In this document: one piece after another, positions 19,361 through 29,501 of the stretch
How positions within the stretch are numbered: the stretch's first letter is position 1
How the letters are laid out: every line of letters starts with the position of its first letter
Origin: Pseudomonas fluorescens
GTDB taxonomy: Bacteria; Pseudomonadota; Gammaproteobacteria; Pseudomonadales; Pseudomonadaceae
Length of the DNA stretch: 64,000 nucleotides
Assembly: GCF_000967965.1 (NCBI RefSeq)
Contig: NZ_LACC01000017.1
Span: 1-64,000 of the forward strand
Reading direction: 5' to 3'
Notes under the pieces: generated by a model
What the model saw: only the letters and a program-made list of their open reading frames with translations
What the model was told of the DNA's origin: nothing
Databases searched by the model: none
Position numbers and translations under genes: made by a program

Positions 19361-20139
19361 GTGCGTTGCCGAAGCTGACCGTTGCGCTGATCCAGACATC
19401 CCTGGCCTGGCACGACCGCCAGGCCAACCTCGAGCATTTCGAGCCGTTGCTGGAACAGGCTCGCGGCGCCGACCTGATCATTCTGCCGGAGATGTTCACC
19501 ACCGGGTTCTCCATGGAATCCGAGACCCTCGCCGAAGCGGAAAACGGGCCCACCAGCAAATGGCTGCGGGTTCAGGCGGCAAAGCTCGATGCGGTGATCA
19601 CCGGCAGCGTGATCGTCCAGGCCGCCGACGGCAGTCATCGCAATCGCCTGCTGTGGGCACGCCCGGATGGCGAGGTGCTGCATTACGACAAGCGTCACCT
19701 GTTCCGCATGGCCGGTGAGCACAACCACTACACCCCCGGCGAGCGCCAGGTGCAGTTCGAGCTCAAGGGTTGGCGAGTGCGACCGTTGATCTGCTACGAC
19801 CTGCGCTTCCCGGTGTGGAGCCGTGACGCTCAGGACACCGATCTGCTGCTGTACACCGCCAACTGGCCCGGCGCACGGCGCCAGCACTGGAACCGCTTGC
19901 TGCCGGCGCGGGCGATCGAGAACCTGTGCTATGTGGCGGCGGTCAATCGCATTGGCACGGATGGCAAAGGTTTTGCGTATACCGGTGACAGCCAGGTGCT
20001 GGATTTTCAGGGCGAGACGTTGCTCAGTGCGGGGGAGGCTGACGGGGTGTTCAAGGTGGTGCTGGATGCGGCAGAGCTGGCGGCGTATCGGCAGCGGTTT
20101 CCGGCGAATCTGGATGCCGATACCTTCGAGTTCACCTGA
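19348..20139 (+). CDS. Omega-amidase of the nitrilase superfamily (YafV-like)
   Basis: The enzyme would hydrolyse alpha-ketoglutaramate or ketosuccinamate to the ketoacid and ammonia, removing the by-product of glutamine transamination. The 263-residue protein has the nitrilase triad E48 (LPEMFTTGF), K115 (HYDKRHLFRM) and C149 (ICYDLRFP). It overlaps the aminotransferase, so both are made together. A bidirectional terminator follows at 20172. Confidence 0.87.
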   Translation: MRDLSALPKLTVALIQTSLAWHDRQANLEHFEPLLEQARGADLIILPEMFTTGFSMESETLAEAENGPTSKWLRVQAAKLDAVITGSVIVQAADGSHRNRLLWARPDGEVLHYDKRHLFRMAGEHNHYTPGERQVQFELKGWRVRPLICYDLRFPVWSRDAQDTDLLLYTANWPGARRQHWNRLLPARAIENLCYVAAVNRIGTDGKGFAYTGDSQVLDFQGETLLSAGEADGVFKVVLDAAELAAYRQRFPANLDADTFEFT

Positions 20140-20171
20140 TATTTCGGTGAGTCCAAAAAGATCGCACAAAC

Positions 20172-20207
20172 AAAAAAGGCCCCGAGGTTCACACCCCGGG
20201 GCCTTTT
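20172..20207. terminator. Bidirectional terminator between the omega-amidase gene and leuA
   Basis: AAAAAAGGCCCCG and CGGGGCCTTTT form a GC-rich stem with an A-run on one side and a T-run on the other. It can therefore end transcription of the two convergent genes. Confidence 0.85.
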
Positions 20208-20223
20208 GCACTTCAGCGATGGC

Positions 20224-21903
20224 TTACGCCGCTTTAGCTTCCGGCTGGCTCAGCGAGCGGTTCAGTGCGCTGAACAAGGCCTTGAAGCTGGCGGTGGTGA
20301 TGTTTTCGTCGATGCCGACGCCATGTACCGCACGTTCGCCGTTCACTCGCAGTTCAATGTAGGCGGCAGCCTTGGCATTGGTGCCCGCGCCGATGGCGTG
20401 CTCGTTGTAGTCCATGATTTCCACCGGTACCGGCAGGCCGGCCACCAGTGCTTCCAGGGCGCCGTTGCCCTTGCCGCGCCAGTGCAGGTTGGTCTCGCCC
20501 TGGCCTTGGCTGGCCACTTCCACTTCAACGGCGCTGTGACCGTTTTCTTCCTGCAGGCGATGGCTGACCAGCGCGTACGGGGTGTTGGCCTGCAAGTACT
20601 CGCTGTGCAGCAATGCATGGATCTGCTGGGCGGTCATTTCAAGGCCCAGGCGGTCGGTTTCACGCTGTACAACCTGGCTGAACTCGATCTGCATGCGACG
20701 TGGCAGGCTGATGCCGTATTCCTGTTCCAACAGGTAGGCGATGCCGCCCTTGCCCGATTGGCTGTTGACGCGAATCACCGCCTCGTAGCTGCGACCGATG
20801 TCGGCCGGGTCGATTGGCAGGTAAGGCACTTCCCACATTGCATCGGGTTTCTGCTGGGCGAAGCCTTTGCGGATTGCGTCCTGGTGCGAGCCGGAGAACG
20901 CGGTGTGAACCAGGTCGCCGACGTACGGATGACGCGGGTGTACCTGGATCTGGTTGCACTCTTCGACGACTTTGCGCACACCGTCGATGTCCGAGAAGTC
21001 CAGCTCAGGGTGAACGCCCTGGGTGTAAAGGTTCAAGGCCACGGTCACGAGGTCGACGTTACCGGTGCGCTCGCCGTTGCCGAACAGGCAGCCTTCGACA
21101 CGGTCGGCGCCAGCCATCAGGCCCAGCTCGGTGGCCGCAACGCCGGTGCCACGGTCGTTGTGGGTGTGCAGGCTGATGATCACACTGTCACGACGGTTGA
21201 TGTGACGGCCGAACCATTCGATCTGGTCGGCATAGATGTTCGGGGTCGCGCATTCCACTGTGGCCGGCAGGTTGAGGATCATCTTGTGCTCGGGCGTCGG
21301 GTTCCAGACTTCGATCACCGCGTCGCAGACTTCCTTGGCGAACTCCATTTCGGTGGCGCTGAAGGTTTCCGGCGAGTATTCGAAGGTCCACTCGGTGTCC
21401 GGCTGCATGGCCGCGTATTTGACGAACAGCTTGGCGGCGTTCACGGCGATGGCCTTGACCCCGTCCTTGTCCTGGTTGAAGACAATGCGGCGGAAGGAAG
21501 GGGAGGTCGCGTTGTACAAGTGAACGATGGCTTTCTTCGCGCCGCGCAGGGATTCGAATGTGCGCTCGATCAGGTCTTCACGGCCCTGGGTCAGCACCTG
21601 GATGGTGGTGTCGTCCGGGATGTGGTTGCCTTCGATCAGGGTGCGAACGAAGTCGAAGTCGGTTTGCGAGGCGGCCGGGAACGACGCTTCGATTTCCTTC
21701 ACGCCGACCTGCACCAGGGTTTTCCAGAAGCGCAGCTTCTTGACGGCGTCCATCGGTTCGATCAGCGACTGGTTACCGTCACGCAGGTCGGAGCTGCACC
21801 AGATCGGCGCGGCGGTGATGGTTTTTGACGGCCAGGTGCGGTCCGGAATGTCGATGGTCGGGAACGCGCGGTATTTCGAAGACGGGTCTTTGAGCATGCT
21901 CAT
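20224..21903 (-). CDS. leuA: 2-isopropylmalate synthase LeuA
   Basis: LeuA condenses acetyl-CoA with 2-oxoisovalerate in the first committed step of leucine synthesis. The 559-residue protein is of the long type with the DRE-TIM barrel motif [16 protein letters not shown], metal histidines in [11 protein letters not shown] and a C-terminal allosteric domain for leucine feedback. [20 protein letters not shown] is the usual Pseudomonas start, and the second methionine at 21897 is also possible. A leucine-rich leader ORF lies about 90 bases upstream on the same strand. Confidence 0.96.
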   Translation of the reverse strand: MSMLKDPSSKYRAFPTIDIPDRTWPSKTITAAPIWCSSDLRDGNQSLIEPMDAVKKLRFWKTLVQVGVKEIEASFPAASQTDFDFVRTLIEGNHIPDDTTIQVLTQGREDLIERTFESLRGAKKAIVHLYNATSPSFRRIVFNQDKDGVKAIAVNAAKLFVKYAAMQPDTEWTFEYSPETFSATEMEFAKEVCDAVIEVWNPTPEHKMILNLPATVECATPNIYADQIEWFGRHINRRDSVIISLHTHNDRGTGVAATELGLMAGADRVEGCLFGNGERTGNVDLVTVALNLYTQGVHPELDFSDIDGVRKVVEECNQIQVHPRHPYVGDLVHTAFSGSHQDAIRKGFAQQKPDAMWEVPYLPIDPADIGRSYEAVIRVNSQSGKGGIAYLLEQEYGISLPRRMQIEFSQVVQRETDRLGLEMTAQQIHALLHSEYLQANTPYALVSHRLQEENGHSAVEVEVASQGQGETNLHWRGKGNGALEALVAGLPVPVEIMDYNEHAIGAGTNAKAAAYIELRVNGERAVHGVGIDENITTASFKALFSALNRSLSQPEAKAA

Positions 21904-21993
21904 CAGGAAATCCTTATTGTGTTGGCCGAAAAAAGGCGGCCTGCCGGTGGATCAAAAGTTCTTGGGGTACGGCTTGGGACGAGACACCACGAT
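21904..21993 (-). promoter_or_regulatory. Possible leuA attenuator region
   Basis: In the minus-strand RNA, CTGCCGG at the end of the leader ORF can pair with CCGGCAG just before a six-T run. A separate GGCCG/CGGCC stem has the T-run in its loop. The leuA ribosome site (AAGGA) follows. This is consistent with leader-peptide-controlled attenuation, but the terminator is not canonical and the folding has not been computed. Confidence 0.4.
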
Positions 21994-22071
21994 TCAGCCC
22001 GGCAGTCGTGCACTGACGAGGCACAGGCTGCGGTGCTGGCGGAGCTGAATGAGGGTGTGAGAGGTTTTCAT
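21994..22071 (-). CDS. Putative leuA leader peptide (25 residues, leucine-rich)
   Basis: A minus-strand ORF begins with ATG at 22071 and ends in TGA at 21994. The peptide begins MKTSHTLIQLRQHR and continues SLCLVSARLPG. Leucine occupies 5 of 25 positions (7, 10, 16, 18, 23), with isoleucine 8 and valine 19. AAGG stands two bases before the ATG. Its position ahead of leuA and its composition fit a regulatory leader whose translation senses charged tRNA-Leu. Function is inferred; homologues were not searched. Confidence 0.6.
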   Translation of the reverse strand: MKTSHTLIQLRQHRSLCLVSARLPG

Positions 22072-22266
22072 GCCTTCAACCCTAACCTTGGGGGGGAAGG
22101 TTGGCAAGCAGTCGAAAAAAATTGAGAGGAATACTCGTGAGCGGGTATTTATCGAGATTTTATTGCTGCAAATGATTGCGAAGATTGTGTTGTTTGCGCG
22201 AGGTTTGAGCGGTGCGCAATTGGTGTGGGGTGTGGCTGGACGACTTTCGGTGCCTGTGAAATTGCC

Positions 22267-22329
22267 ATCGCGAGCAAGATCGCTCCCACAGGTCAGCGCA
22301 ATCCCTGTAGGAGCGAGCTTGCTCGCGAT
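22267..22329. repeat. Family A REP pair in tail-to-tail orientation
   Basis: ATCGCGAGCAAGATCGCTCCCACA-type sequence (22267-22290) faces TGTAGGAGCGAGCTTGCTCG-type sequence (22306-22329) with only 15 bases between. The order of arms is opposite to the other pairs except the one at 43007. It lies between the leuA leader and the M23 peptidase gene. The remainder of 22072-22353 shows no convincing gene. Confidence 0.85.
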
Positions 22330-22353
22330 GAGGCCAGAGGCCTTATTCAGGGA

Positions 22354-23175
22354 TCAGGGCTGAAACGCACCAATGAAGATAGCCGGATCGACCCGCGAAT
22401 CGTTCAGGCTGATATTCCAGTGCATGTGCGGTCCGGTCGCGCGGCCGGTCGCGCCGACTTTGCCGACCACGTCACCGCGGGCCAATGGCTGCCCCACCTT
22501 CACGTCGATTTTCGACATGTGGCAGAACATACTGATAAAGCCTTGGCCATGGTCGACGAACACCGTGTTGCCATTGAAGAAGTAGTTGCCGGTCAGGATC
22601 ACCTTGCCGGCGGCCGGGGTCTTGATCGGTGTACCGGCCGGCACGGCGAAGTCCAGTCCAGCGTGAGGGTTACGTTCTTCACCGTTGAAAAAACGGCGCA
22701 CGCCGAACTTGCTCGATAGCGGCCCGCTCACCGGTTTGTCCAGTAGCAGGTTGCTCGGGGTGTTGGGGCTGAACGTGCGGTAAGCGGCAATCTGCTCGGC
22801 CAGTTCACGCTCGATGCGCTTGAGGTTTTCCGGGTCCGGATTGACCTGTTGGGTGTTCTTCAGGGTGATGCGCTGTTCCGGGTATTTTTTGTCGCCAACC
22901 GTAAAACTCAGATTACGACCGCCGCTGCTGACCGATTGAGCCCCCGGCTTGACCGTCAGCGGTAGGCCGACAATGGCCAGCCAGTTGTTCTGTTCCTTGA
23001 CCACCAGCGCTGGTTTGCCTTCATAAGTGGCTTTTGGCGCCTGGGCGGACGTGCCCAGGTCCAGCACGGCAACGCCGCCCGGGACCGGTTTGTTCAACTG
23101 GCGGGTGATGTAGCTGTCGGCATGGGTGTTGAAGGTCAGGAGCAGCAACAGCAACGGAGCAAAGAAACGCGGCAT
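22354..23175 (-). CDS. Secreted M23-family metallopeptidase
   Basis: This is a probable peptidoglycan endopeptidase or a LytM-type activator. The 273-residue protein has an N-terminal signal peptide (MPRFFAPLLLLLLTFNTHA) and a C-terminal M23/LytM domain with zinc motifs NPHAGLDFAV (HxxxD) and GPHMHWNIS (HxH), which suggests it is catalytically active. It starts three bases after xseA, so the two are co-transcribed. The target bond cannot be told from sequence. Confidence 0.88.
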   Translation of the reverse strand: MPRFFAPLLLLLLTFNTHADSYITRQLNKPVPGGVAVLDLGTSAQAPKATYEGKPALVVKEQNNWLAIVGLPLTVKPGAQSVSSGGRNLSFTVGDKKYPEQRITLKNTQQVNPDPENLKRIERELAEQIAAYRTFSPNTPSNLLLDKPVSGPLSSKFGVRRFFNGEERNPHAGLDFAVPAGTPIKTPAAGKVILTGNYFFNGNTVFVDHGQGFISMFCHMSKIDVKVGQPLARGDVVGKVGATGRATGPHMHWNISLNDSRVDPAIFIGAFQP

Positions 23176-23178
23176 GGA

Positions 23179-24558
23179 TCAATCCAGTAAAGAAAGGGTG
23201 ACAGGCGTCAGGTGATTGTCTTCGACCCGCACTTGCAGTTCGCCTTCGCCCAGTTTGGCTTTCAGGCGCTGGCCGGTATGGGTTTGCGCGGCGTTGCGGA
23301 TCGCGTTGCCGCGCTCGTCCAGCAAGATGCTGTAGCCACGGCCGAGGGTCGCCAGCGGGCTGACCACATGCAGTGTCTGCATCTGGCTGTGCAGTTGCAG
23401 GCGACGGTTCTTCAGCCCTTCGCGGATCGCGCGCGGCAGGCGTTCGGCCAGGCTGTCGAGGCGCTGGCGCAGCATTGCCAGTTGCCGGCCCGGATGTTGT
23501 GCGGCCAGACGGGTTTCCAGGCGGATCAAGCGTTCACGACGGGTGTTGAGGCTGCGCTCGAACGCGCGGCGCATGCGCATGTCCAGGTCATCCAGGCGTT
23601 GCGCTTGCTGGCGCAGACGCTCGCCGGGATGGCGCAGGCGCCGGGAAATGCCTTCCAGGCGCAGGCGGTCGCGCATCAAGCGGTCACGCATGCGCATCAC
23701 CAGCCGTCGGTGCAGGCTTTCGACCCGACGCATCAGGTCGCTGGAGTCCGGTGCCAGCAATTCGGCGGCCGCGGAAGGGGTGGGCGCGCGAACATCAGCC
23801 ACGAAGTCGCTGATCGACACGTCGGTTTCATGGCCGACCGCGCTGACAATCGGTGTCACGCAAGCGTCTACGGCACGAGCCACGGCTTCTTCGTTGAAGC
23901 ACCAGAGGTCCTCCAGCGAACCGCCGCCCCGGGCCAGGATCAGTGCGTCGAAACCGCGGGCATCCGCCAGTTTCAGGGCGCGGACAATCTGCACTGTGGC
24001 TTCGCGGCCCTGTACGGCGGTGGGGATCAGGGTCAACTGCACCTGCGGTGCGCGACGGCGGAACACGCTGATGATGTCGCGGATCACCGCCCCGGTGGGT
24101 GAACTGATGATGCCGATGCGTTGCGGATGCGCCGGCAGCGGCACCTTGCGTTCCGCACTGAACAGCCCTTCGGCGCTGAGCTTTTCCTTGAGTGCATCGA
24201 AGGCCAGGCGCAAGGCGCCATCGCCGGCCGGCTCCACGGTGTCGAGGATCAGCTGATAATCACCGCGCCCCTCGAACAGCGAGACCTTGCCACGAACCTT
24301 GACCGCCAGGCCGTCCTTCAAGGCCTGGCGAACCCGAGCGGCGTTCTGCCGGAACAGCGCGCAACGCACCTGGGCGCCGCTGTCCTTGAGGGTGAAATAC
24401 ACGTGGCCGGACGCCGGGCGGGCGAGGTTGGAGATTTCGCCTTCGACCCAGATGTTGCTGAACACGTCTTCGAGCAACACCCGCGCGCGGCCGTTGAGCT
24501 GGCTGACGGTCAGGACTTCGCGGTCCAGGCCGAGTCTTGCAAAGGGATCTTTAATCAT
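23179..24558 (-). CDS. xseA: Exodeoxyribonuclease VII large subunit XseA
   Basis: XseA is the catalytic subunit of ExoVII, which degrades single-stranded DNA in both directions. The 459-residue protein has the N-terminal OB domain (LNGRARVLLEDVFSNIWVEG), the catalytic core with RIGIISSPTGAVIRD, LARGGGSLEDLWCFNEE and GHETDVSISDFVAD, and a long arginine-rich coiled-coil segment (about 290-400). The small subunit gene xseB is not nearby. Confidence 0.96.
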   Translation of the reverse strand: MIKDPFARLGLDREVLTVSQLNGRARVLLEDVFSNIWVEGEISNLARPASGHVYFTLKDSGAQVRCALFRQNAARVRQALKDGLAVKVRGKVSLFEGRGDYQLILDTVEPAGDGALRLAFDALKEKLSAEGLFSAERKVPLPAHPQRIGIISSPTGAVIRDIISVFRRRAPQVQLTLIPTAVQGREATVQIVRALKLADARGFDALILARGGGSLEDLWCFNEEAVARAVDACVTPIVSAVGHETDVSISDFVADVRAPTPSAAAELLAPDSSDLMRRVESLHRRLVMRMRDRLMRDRLRLEGISRRLRHPGERLRQQAQRLDDLDMRMRRAFERSLNTRRERLIRLETRLAAQHPGRQLAMLRQRLDSLAERLPRAIREGLKNRRLQLHSQMQTLHVVSPLATLGRGYSILLDERGNAIRNAAQTHTGQRLKAKLGEGELQVRVEDNHLTPVTLSLLD

Positions 24559-24614
24559 GGGGCGCAGTTTAAAGGCATTCGGTGGTCAATCTCCATGTGT
24601 CAGCACAATTCCCT

Positions 24615-24702
24615 TGTAGGAGCGAGCCTGCTCGCGAATGCGTTGTGTCAGCTACATCAATTTTGAATGTTATGCCCATTCGCGAGCAGGCTCGCTCCTA
24701 CA
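24615..24702. repeat. REP-type palindromic pair, family A
   Basis: The same two arms as at 71-170 occur in the same relative orientation, about 40 bases apart. They fill the gap between xseA and the TauE-type gene. Confidence 0.9.
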
Positions 24703-24742
24703 GGAGGTAAAGTCGTCGGCGGTATTCAAGGAAGATGGGAGA

Positions 24743-25510
24743 GTGAGTGTGTTCGAACTGTTGAACCAATGGCCCTTCGGCCCGCTGGACTGGCTGGTAA
24801 TCGGTGCGGGCATCGCCCTGGCCTACATCGTGTTCGGCATCGCCGGTTTTGGCACCGCGCTGGTGGCGGGGCCGATTCTGATTCTGTTCATGCCGCTGTC
24901 GAAGATCGTGCCGTTGCTGGTGTTGCTCGATTTTGTCGCGGCATTCGGCAATCTGTTGCCCTCGCGGCGTGATGTGGCGAAACCGGAACTGCTGCGCTTG
25001 CTGCCGTGCATGGCGGTGGGCTGCACCCTCGGCGTGATATTCCTGCTGAACCTCAAGTCCGACCTGTTGCTACTGTTGATGGGGCTGTTCATCAGCGCCT
25101 ATGCCATTTACAGCCTGTGGATAAAGGTCCGTCCGGCGCAGTTGTCCGCCGCGTGGGCGCTGCCGATGGGGACGTTGGGCGGAATGTTCGGTGCGTTGTT
25201 TGGCAGCGGCGGCTTTCTCTATGCGATCTATTTGAACAGCCGGTTGCCCAAGGAGGCGGCCCGGGCCACCCAGAGTGCGCTGATCAGTTGCAGTACGGTG
25301 GTGCGTTTGAGCCTGTTTGCCATCGCCGGTGTGTATGCCGATTTGCCGCTGTTGGTGCTGGCGGTTTGTCTGTTGCCGGCGATGGCGCTGGGGCTGTGGT
25401 TCGGTCGACGGCTGACCATGAGGTTATCCCGCGAGGCGTTCGTGCAGCTGGTGACGTGGCTGGTGCTGGTCAGTGGGATTGCGTTGATCGGGCGTTACTT
25501 GAGCACTTAA
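24743..25510 (+). CDS. TauE/SafE family sulfite/organic-anion permease
   Basis: This 255-residue integral membrane protein has about seven to eight hydrophobic segments, starting with LVIGAGIALAYIVFGIAGFG, in the TSUP (TauE/SafE) family. Members export sulfite or carry small organic anions; the substrate here is unknown. GTG 24743 is preferred because AAGGAAG lies eight bases upstream; GTG 24749 is possible, and a longer start at 24638 lies inside the REP pair. It is a single gene bracketed by two REP elements of different families, with no sulfur-metabolism genes adjacent. Confidence 0.82.
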   Translation: MSVFELLNQWPFGPLDWLVIGAGIALAYIVFGIAGFGTALVAGPILILFMPLSKIVPLLVLLDFVAAFGNLLPSRRDVAKPELLRLLPCMAVGCTLGVIFLLNLKSDLLLLLMGLFISAYAIYSLWIKVRPAQLSAAWALPMGTLGGMFGALFGSGGFLYAIYLNSRLPKEAARATQSALISCSTVVRLSLFAIAGVYADLPLLVLAVCLLPAMALGLWFGRRLTMRLSREAFVQLVTWLVLVSGIALIGRYLST

Positions 25511-25552
25511 AAATTCAACCTGTGGCGGGGAGTTGGTGTCAGAGAGCTATTT

Positions 25553-25674
25553 TGTGGCGAGGGAGCTTGCTCCCGCCCGGCTGCGCAGCAGACGCTTATT
25601 CATCCAGACCGGTTTAACTGACAGAAAGGCCAGGGCCGCTTCGCAGCCCAGCGGGAGCAAGCTCCCTCGCCACA
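25553..25674. repeat. REP-type palindromic pair, family B
   Basis: TGTGGCGAGGGAGCTTGCTC and its complement, ending TCCCTCGCCACA, flank about 75 bases. A second copy of this family is at 53332-53445. Arm sequences differ from family A. Confidence 0.9.
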
Positions 25675-25679
25675 ATTAT

Positions 25680-26087
25680 TTAGTCGTTGTACTGGCTCAA
25701 CAACCGCTCCAGCCGTGCACTGAGGCGACGTTTGATTTCGGTCTCGATGTGCGGGGCGAAATCGTCGATCACGTCTTGCATGATCAACTGCGCGGCGGCG
25801 CGCAATTCGCTGTCCAGGTGCAGCAAGTCATCCGGGTTCTTGCTGGCGGCAGGTGCCGACGCAACCGCGGTGACGGGTTCAACGATAGGGGCAGGGGTTG
25901 TCGGTACGACGGGTGGCGAAGGCTCGCTCACGGTGTCGAACAACATCGGAATCTGTTCCTGGTCACCTTCCTCGACCGTATCGGTCAGCAGGGGCGGTTG
26001 CAGGTTGTCATCGCCGAGCAATTGTCGGATCGACTCAAGGTCGTCCAGCAGGTGCGCGGACTGTTGCAGCGGTTTTGGAGTGTCCAT
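25680..26087 (-). CDS. Conserved Pseudomonas hypothetical protein downstream of holC
   Basis: This 135-residue, mostly acidic protein has no motif I can assign to a function. It has a polar N-terminal half, a proline/alanine/valine-rich linker (about 57-82) and a C-terminal amphipathic helical part with LRAAAQLIMQDVIDDFAPHIE and basic residues. It follows holC by eight bases on the same strand and resembles the gene at this place in P. aeruginosa, between holC and valS. valS itself is not seen here. Confidence 0.75.
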   Translation of the reverse strand: MDTPKPLQQSAHLLDDLESIRQLLGDDNLQPPLLTDTVEEGDQEQIPMLFDTVSEPSPPVVPTTPAPIVEPVTAVASAPAASKNPDDLLHLDSELRAAAQLIMQDVIDDFAPHIETEIKRRLSARLERLLSQYND

Positions 26088-26095
26088 TGGAAGGC

Positions 26096-26524
26096 TCAGA
26101 GTCGCTGTAAACGGTGATCTTGCAGAGGATAGCCCTGTTCGCGGTAGAAACGGAAACTCTCCCGCGCGGCCGCTCTGATCGTCGGATCCTCCACCACCAC
26201 TTCCGCCACCCGGGCGAACTTGTTGGCGAAGGCCGGGACTTTCAGGTCTAGATTGACCAGCAAATCCTGATGCTGACCGCAGTCATCGCCCAACCCCAGG
26301 ACAATCAAACCCTCAGGTTCGCTGTCGGCGGGGCCGTGGGGCACGAAGCTTTCGCCCTTGAACGCCCACAGCCGCGCATCGAGATCGTCACGCTGGGCCG
26401 CGTCGCTGCAATGCAGGTAGATGCGGTGGCCCATGCGCCAGGCTTTCTCGGTGAGCTTGCAGGCAAAGTCCAGGCGTGCCGAAGGATCGGCGCTGGGCAG
26501 GATATAGAAGTCGACTTTGGTCAT
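26096..26524 (-). CDS. holC: DNA polymerase III subunit chi HolC
   Basis: Chi links the clamp loader to SSB at the replication fork. The 142-residue protein begins MTKVDFYILPSADPSARLDF and contains CKLTEKAWRMGHRIYLHC, DDLDARLWAFKGESFVPHG and the C-terminal FRFYREQGYPLQDHRLQ, all typical of HolC. It lies 60 bases downstream of pepA, a conserved pairing in gammaproteobacteria. Confidence 0.93.
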   Translation of the reverse strand: MTKVDFYILPSADPSARLDFACKLTEKAWRMGHRIYLHCSDAAQRDDLDARLWAFKGESFVPHGPADSEPEGLIVLGLGDDCGQHQDLLVNLDLKVPAFANKFARVAEVVVEDPTIRAAARESFRFYREQGYPLQDHRLQRL

Positions 26525-26584
26525 TGCGGTTCCAGAGCGGCAAGCGGCGTCACCGGAAAGTGACGCCGCCGCCCATCAACGGTT

Positions 26585-28120
<1,536 letters not shown>

Positions 28121-28262
28121 TTATATGCGTCGATTGCTTATAAACAGAAAGGCGCCAGGATCGACCGGCGACAAAGGCCGCAGTTTGAACCTCGCTACCG
28201 GCGGCTGACAACCCTCGGTTGTACGATCTTCAGCGCTTTCACAGGCTGCTTGAGCTTGCGCA

Positions 28263-28291
28263 GTGACAGGCGCACCCAATCACAGGATAAT
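28263..28291 (+). promoter_or_regulatory. Candidate lptFG promoter
   Basis: GTGACA (28263-28268) and GATAAT (28286-28291) are 17 bases apart, each one mismatch from the sigma-70 consensus. They lie about 92 bases before lptF in the pepA-lptF divergent gap. The rest of 28076-28382 shows no other feature. Confidence 0.6.
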
Positions 28292-28382
28292 GCGCCATCT
28301 TTTTCGGCGGCTCTGCCTCGCGGGCTGTCCGATACGTTTGCTTGTTTGGCCGCCTTAGCCTGACAACCCTGGAGTGTCTGGT

Positions 28383-29501
28383 TTGATCGTCTTCCGTTAT
28401 CTATCCCGCGAAGTCCTGTTGACCTTGAGCGCCGTAAGTGCCGTGCTGCTGGTCATCATCATGAGCGGTCGCTTCATCAAATACCTCGCCCAGGCGGCTT
28501 CGGGCCTGCTGGATCCGGGTTCGTTGTTCCTGATCATGGGCTATCGCCTGCCGGGTTTCCTCCAGCTGATCCTGCCGCTGGGGCTGTTTCTCGGAATCCT
28601 GTTGTCCTACGGGCGCCTGTACCTCGAAAGCGAAATGACCGTGCTCTCGGCCACCGGCATGAGCCAGCAGCGGCTGGTTTGCATGACGCTGTTCCCGGCC
28701 ACCCTCGTTGCACTCATCGTCGCGTGGCTGAGCCTGAGCCTGGCGCCACAGGGGGCCAATCAGTTTCAGCTGCTGCTGAACAAACAGGATGCCCTGACCG
28801 AATTCGATACCCTGGAGCCTGGACGCTTCCAGGCTTTGCGTGACGGTACCCGGGTCACCTATACCGAGCGCATGTCGGATGACCGCGTCAATCTGGGTGG
28901 TGTATTCATCTCGCAGAAAAACATCAGTTCCAATAACAAGGATCGCGGTATTTCCGTGCTGGTGGCGGAAAAGGGGCGCCAGGAAATTCGTCCGGACGGC
29001 AACCGCTACCTGATCCTTGATAACGGCTATCGCTATGACGGTAATCCGGGGCAGGCCGACTACCGGGCGATCAAGTACGACGAGTACGGCGTGTTGCTGC
29101 CAAAACCGGAAGTCAGCGACGAAGTCACCGACCGCGACGCGATGCCGACCAGTACGTTGATCGGCAGTGAAGACATTCGCATGCGCGCCGAGCTGCAATG
29201 GCGTATGTCTCTGCCGTTGCTGGTGTTCATCGTGACCTTGATGGCGGTGCCGCTGTCGCGGGTCAACCCGCGTCAGGGCCGATTCCTCAAATTACTGCCG
29301 GCGATTCTTCTTTATATGGCTTACCTGACCATTCTGATTGCCGCCCGCGGCGCCCTCGACAAGGGCAAGATCCCCGCGGTGATTGGCTTGTGGTGGGTGC
29401 ACGGGATTTTCCTGTCCATCGGCCTGGGCTTGCTCTATTGGGAGCCCTTGCGCTTGAAGAGGGCGAGTCGCCGCAGCGCGCTGGAGGTGGCCCGTGGTTA
29501 A
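28383..29501 (+). CDS. lptF: LPS export permease LptF
   Basis: LptF is one of the two inner-membrane permeases of the LptB2FG transporter that extracts LPS. The 372-residue protein has six predicted membrane helices (three at each end) around a periplasmic beta-jellyroll. TTG 28383 is chosen because GGAG (28371-28374) is correctly spaced for it and MIVFRYLSREVL is the usual Pseudomonas start; GTG 28374 overlaps that ribosome site. It overlaps lptG by eight bases. Confidence 0.93.
   Translation: MIVFRYLSREVLLTLSAVSAVLLVIIMSGRFIKYLAQAASGLLDPGSLFLIMGYRLPGFLQLILPLGLFLGILLSYGRLYLESEMTVLSATGMSQQRLVCMTLFPATLVALIVAWLSLSLAPQGANQFQLLLNKQDALTEFDTLEPGRFQALRDGTRVTYTERMSDDRVNLGGVFISQKNISSNNKDRGISVLVAEKGRQEIRPDGNRYLILDNGYRYDGNPGQADYRAIKYDEYGVLLPKPEVSDEVTDRDAMPTSTLIGSEDIRMRAELQWRMSLPLLVFIVTLMAVPLSRVNPRQGRFLKLLPAILLYMAYLTILIAARGALDKGKIPAVIGLWWVHGIFLSIGLGLLYWEPLRLKRASRRSALEVARG

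Noticed and set aside
20206..21828. 540-codon plus-strand frame over leuA
   Set aside because: leuA on the minus strand is certain. This frame lacks a ribosome site and crosses the bidirectional terminator region.
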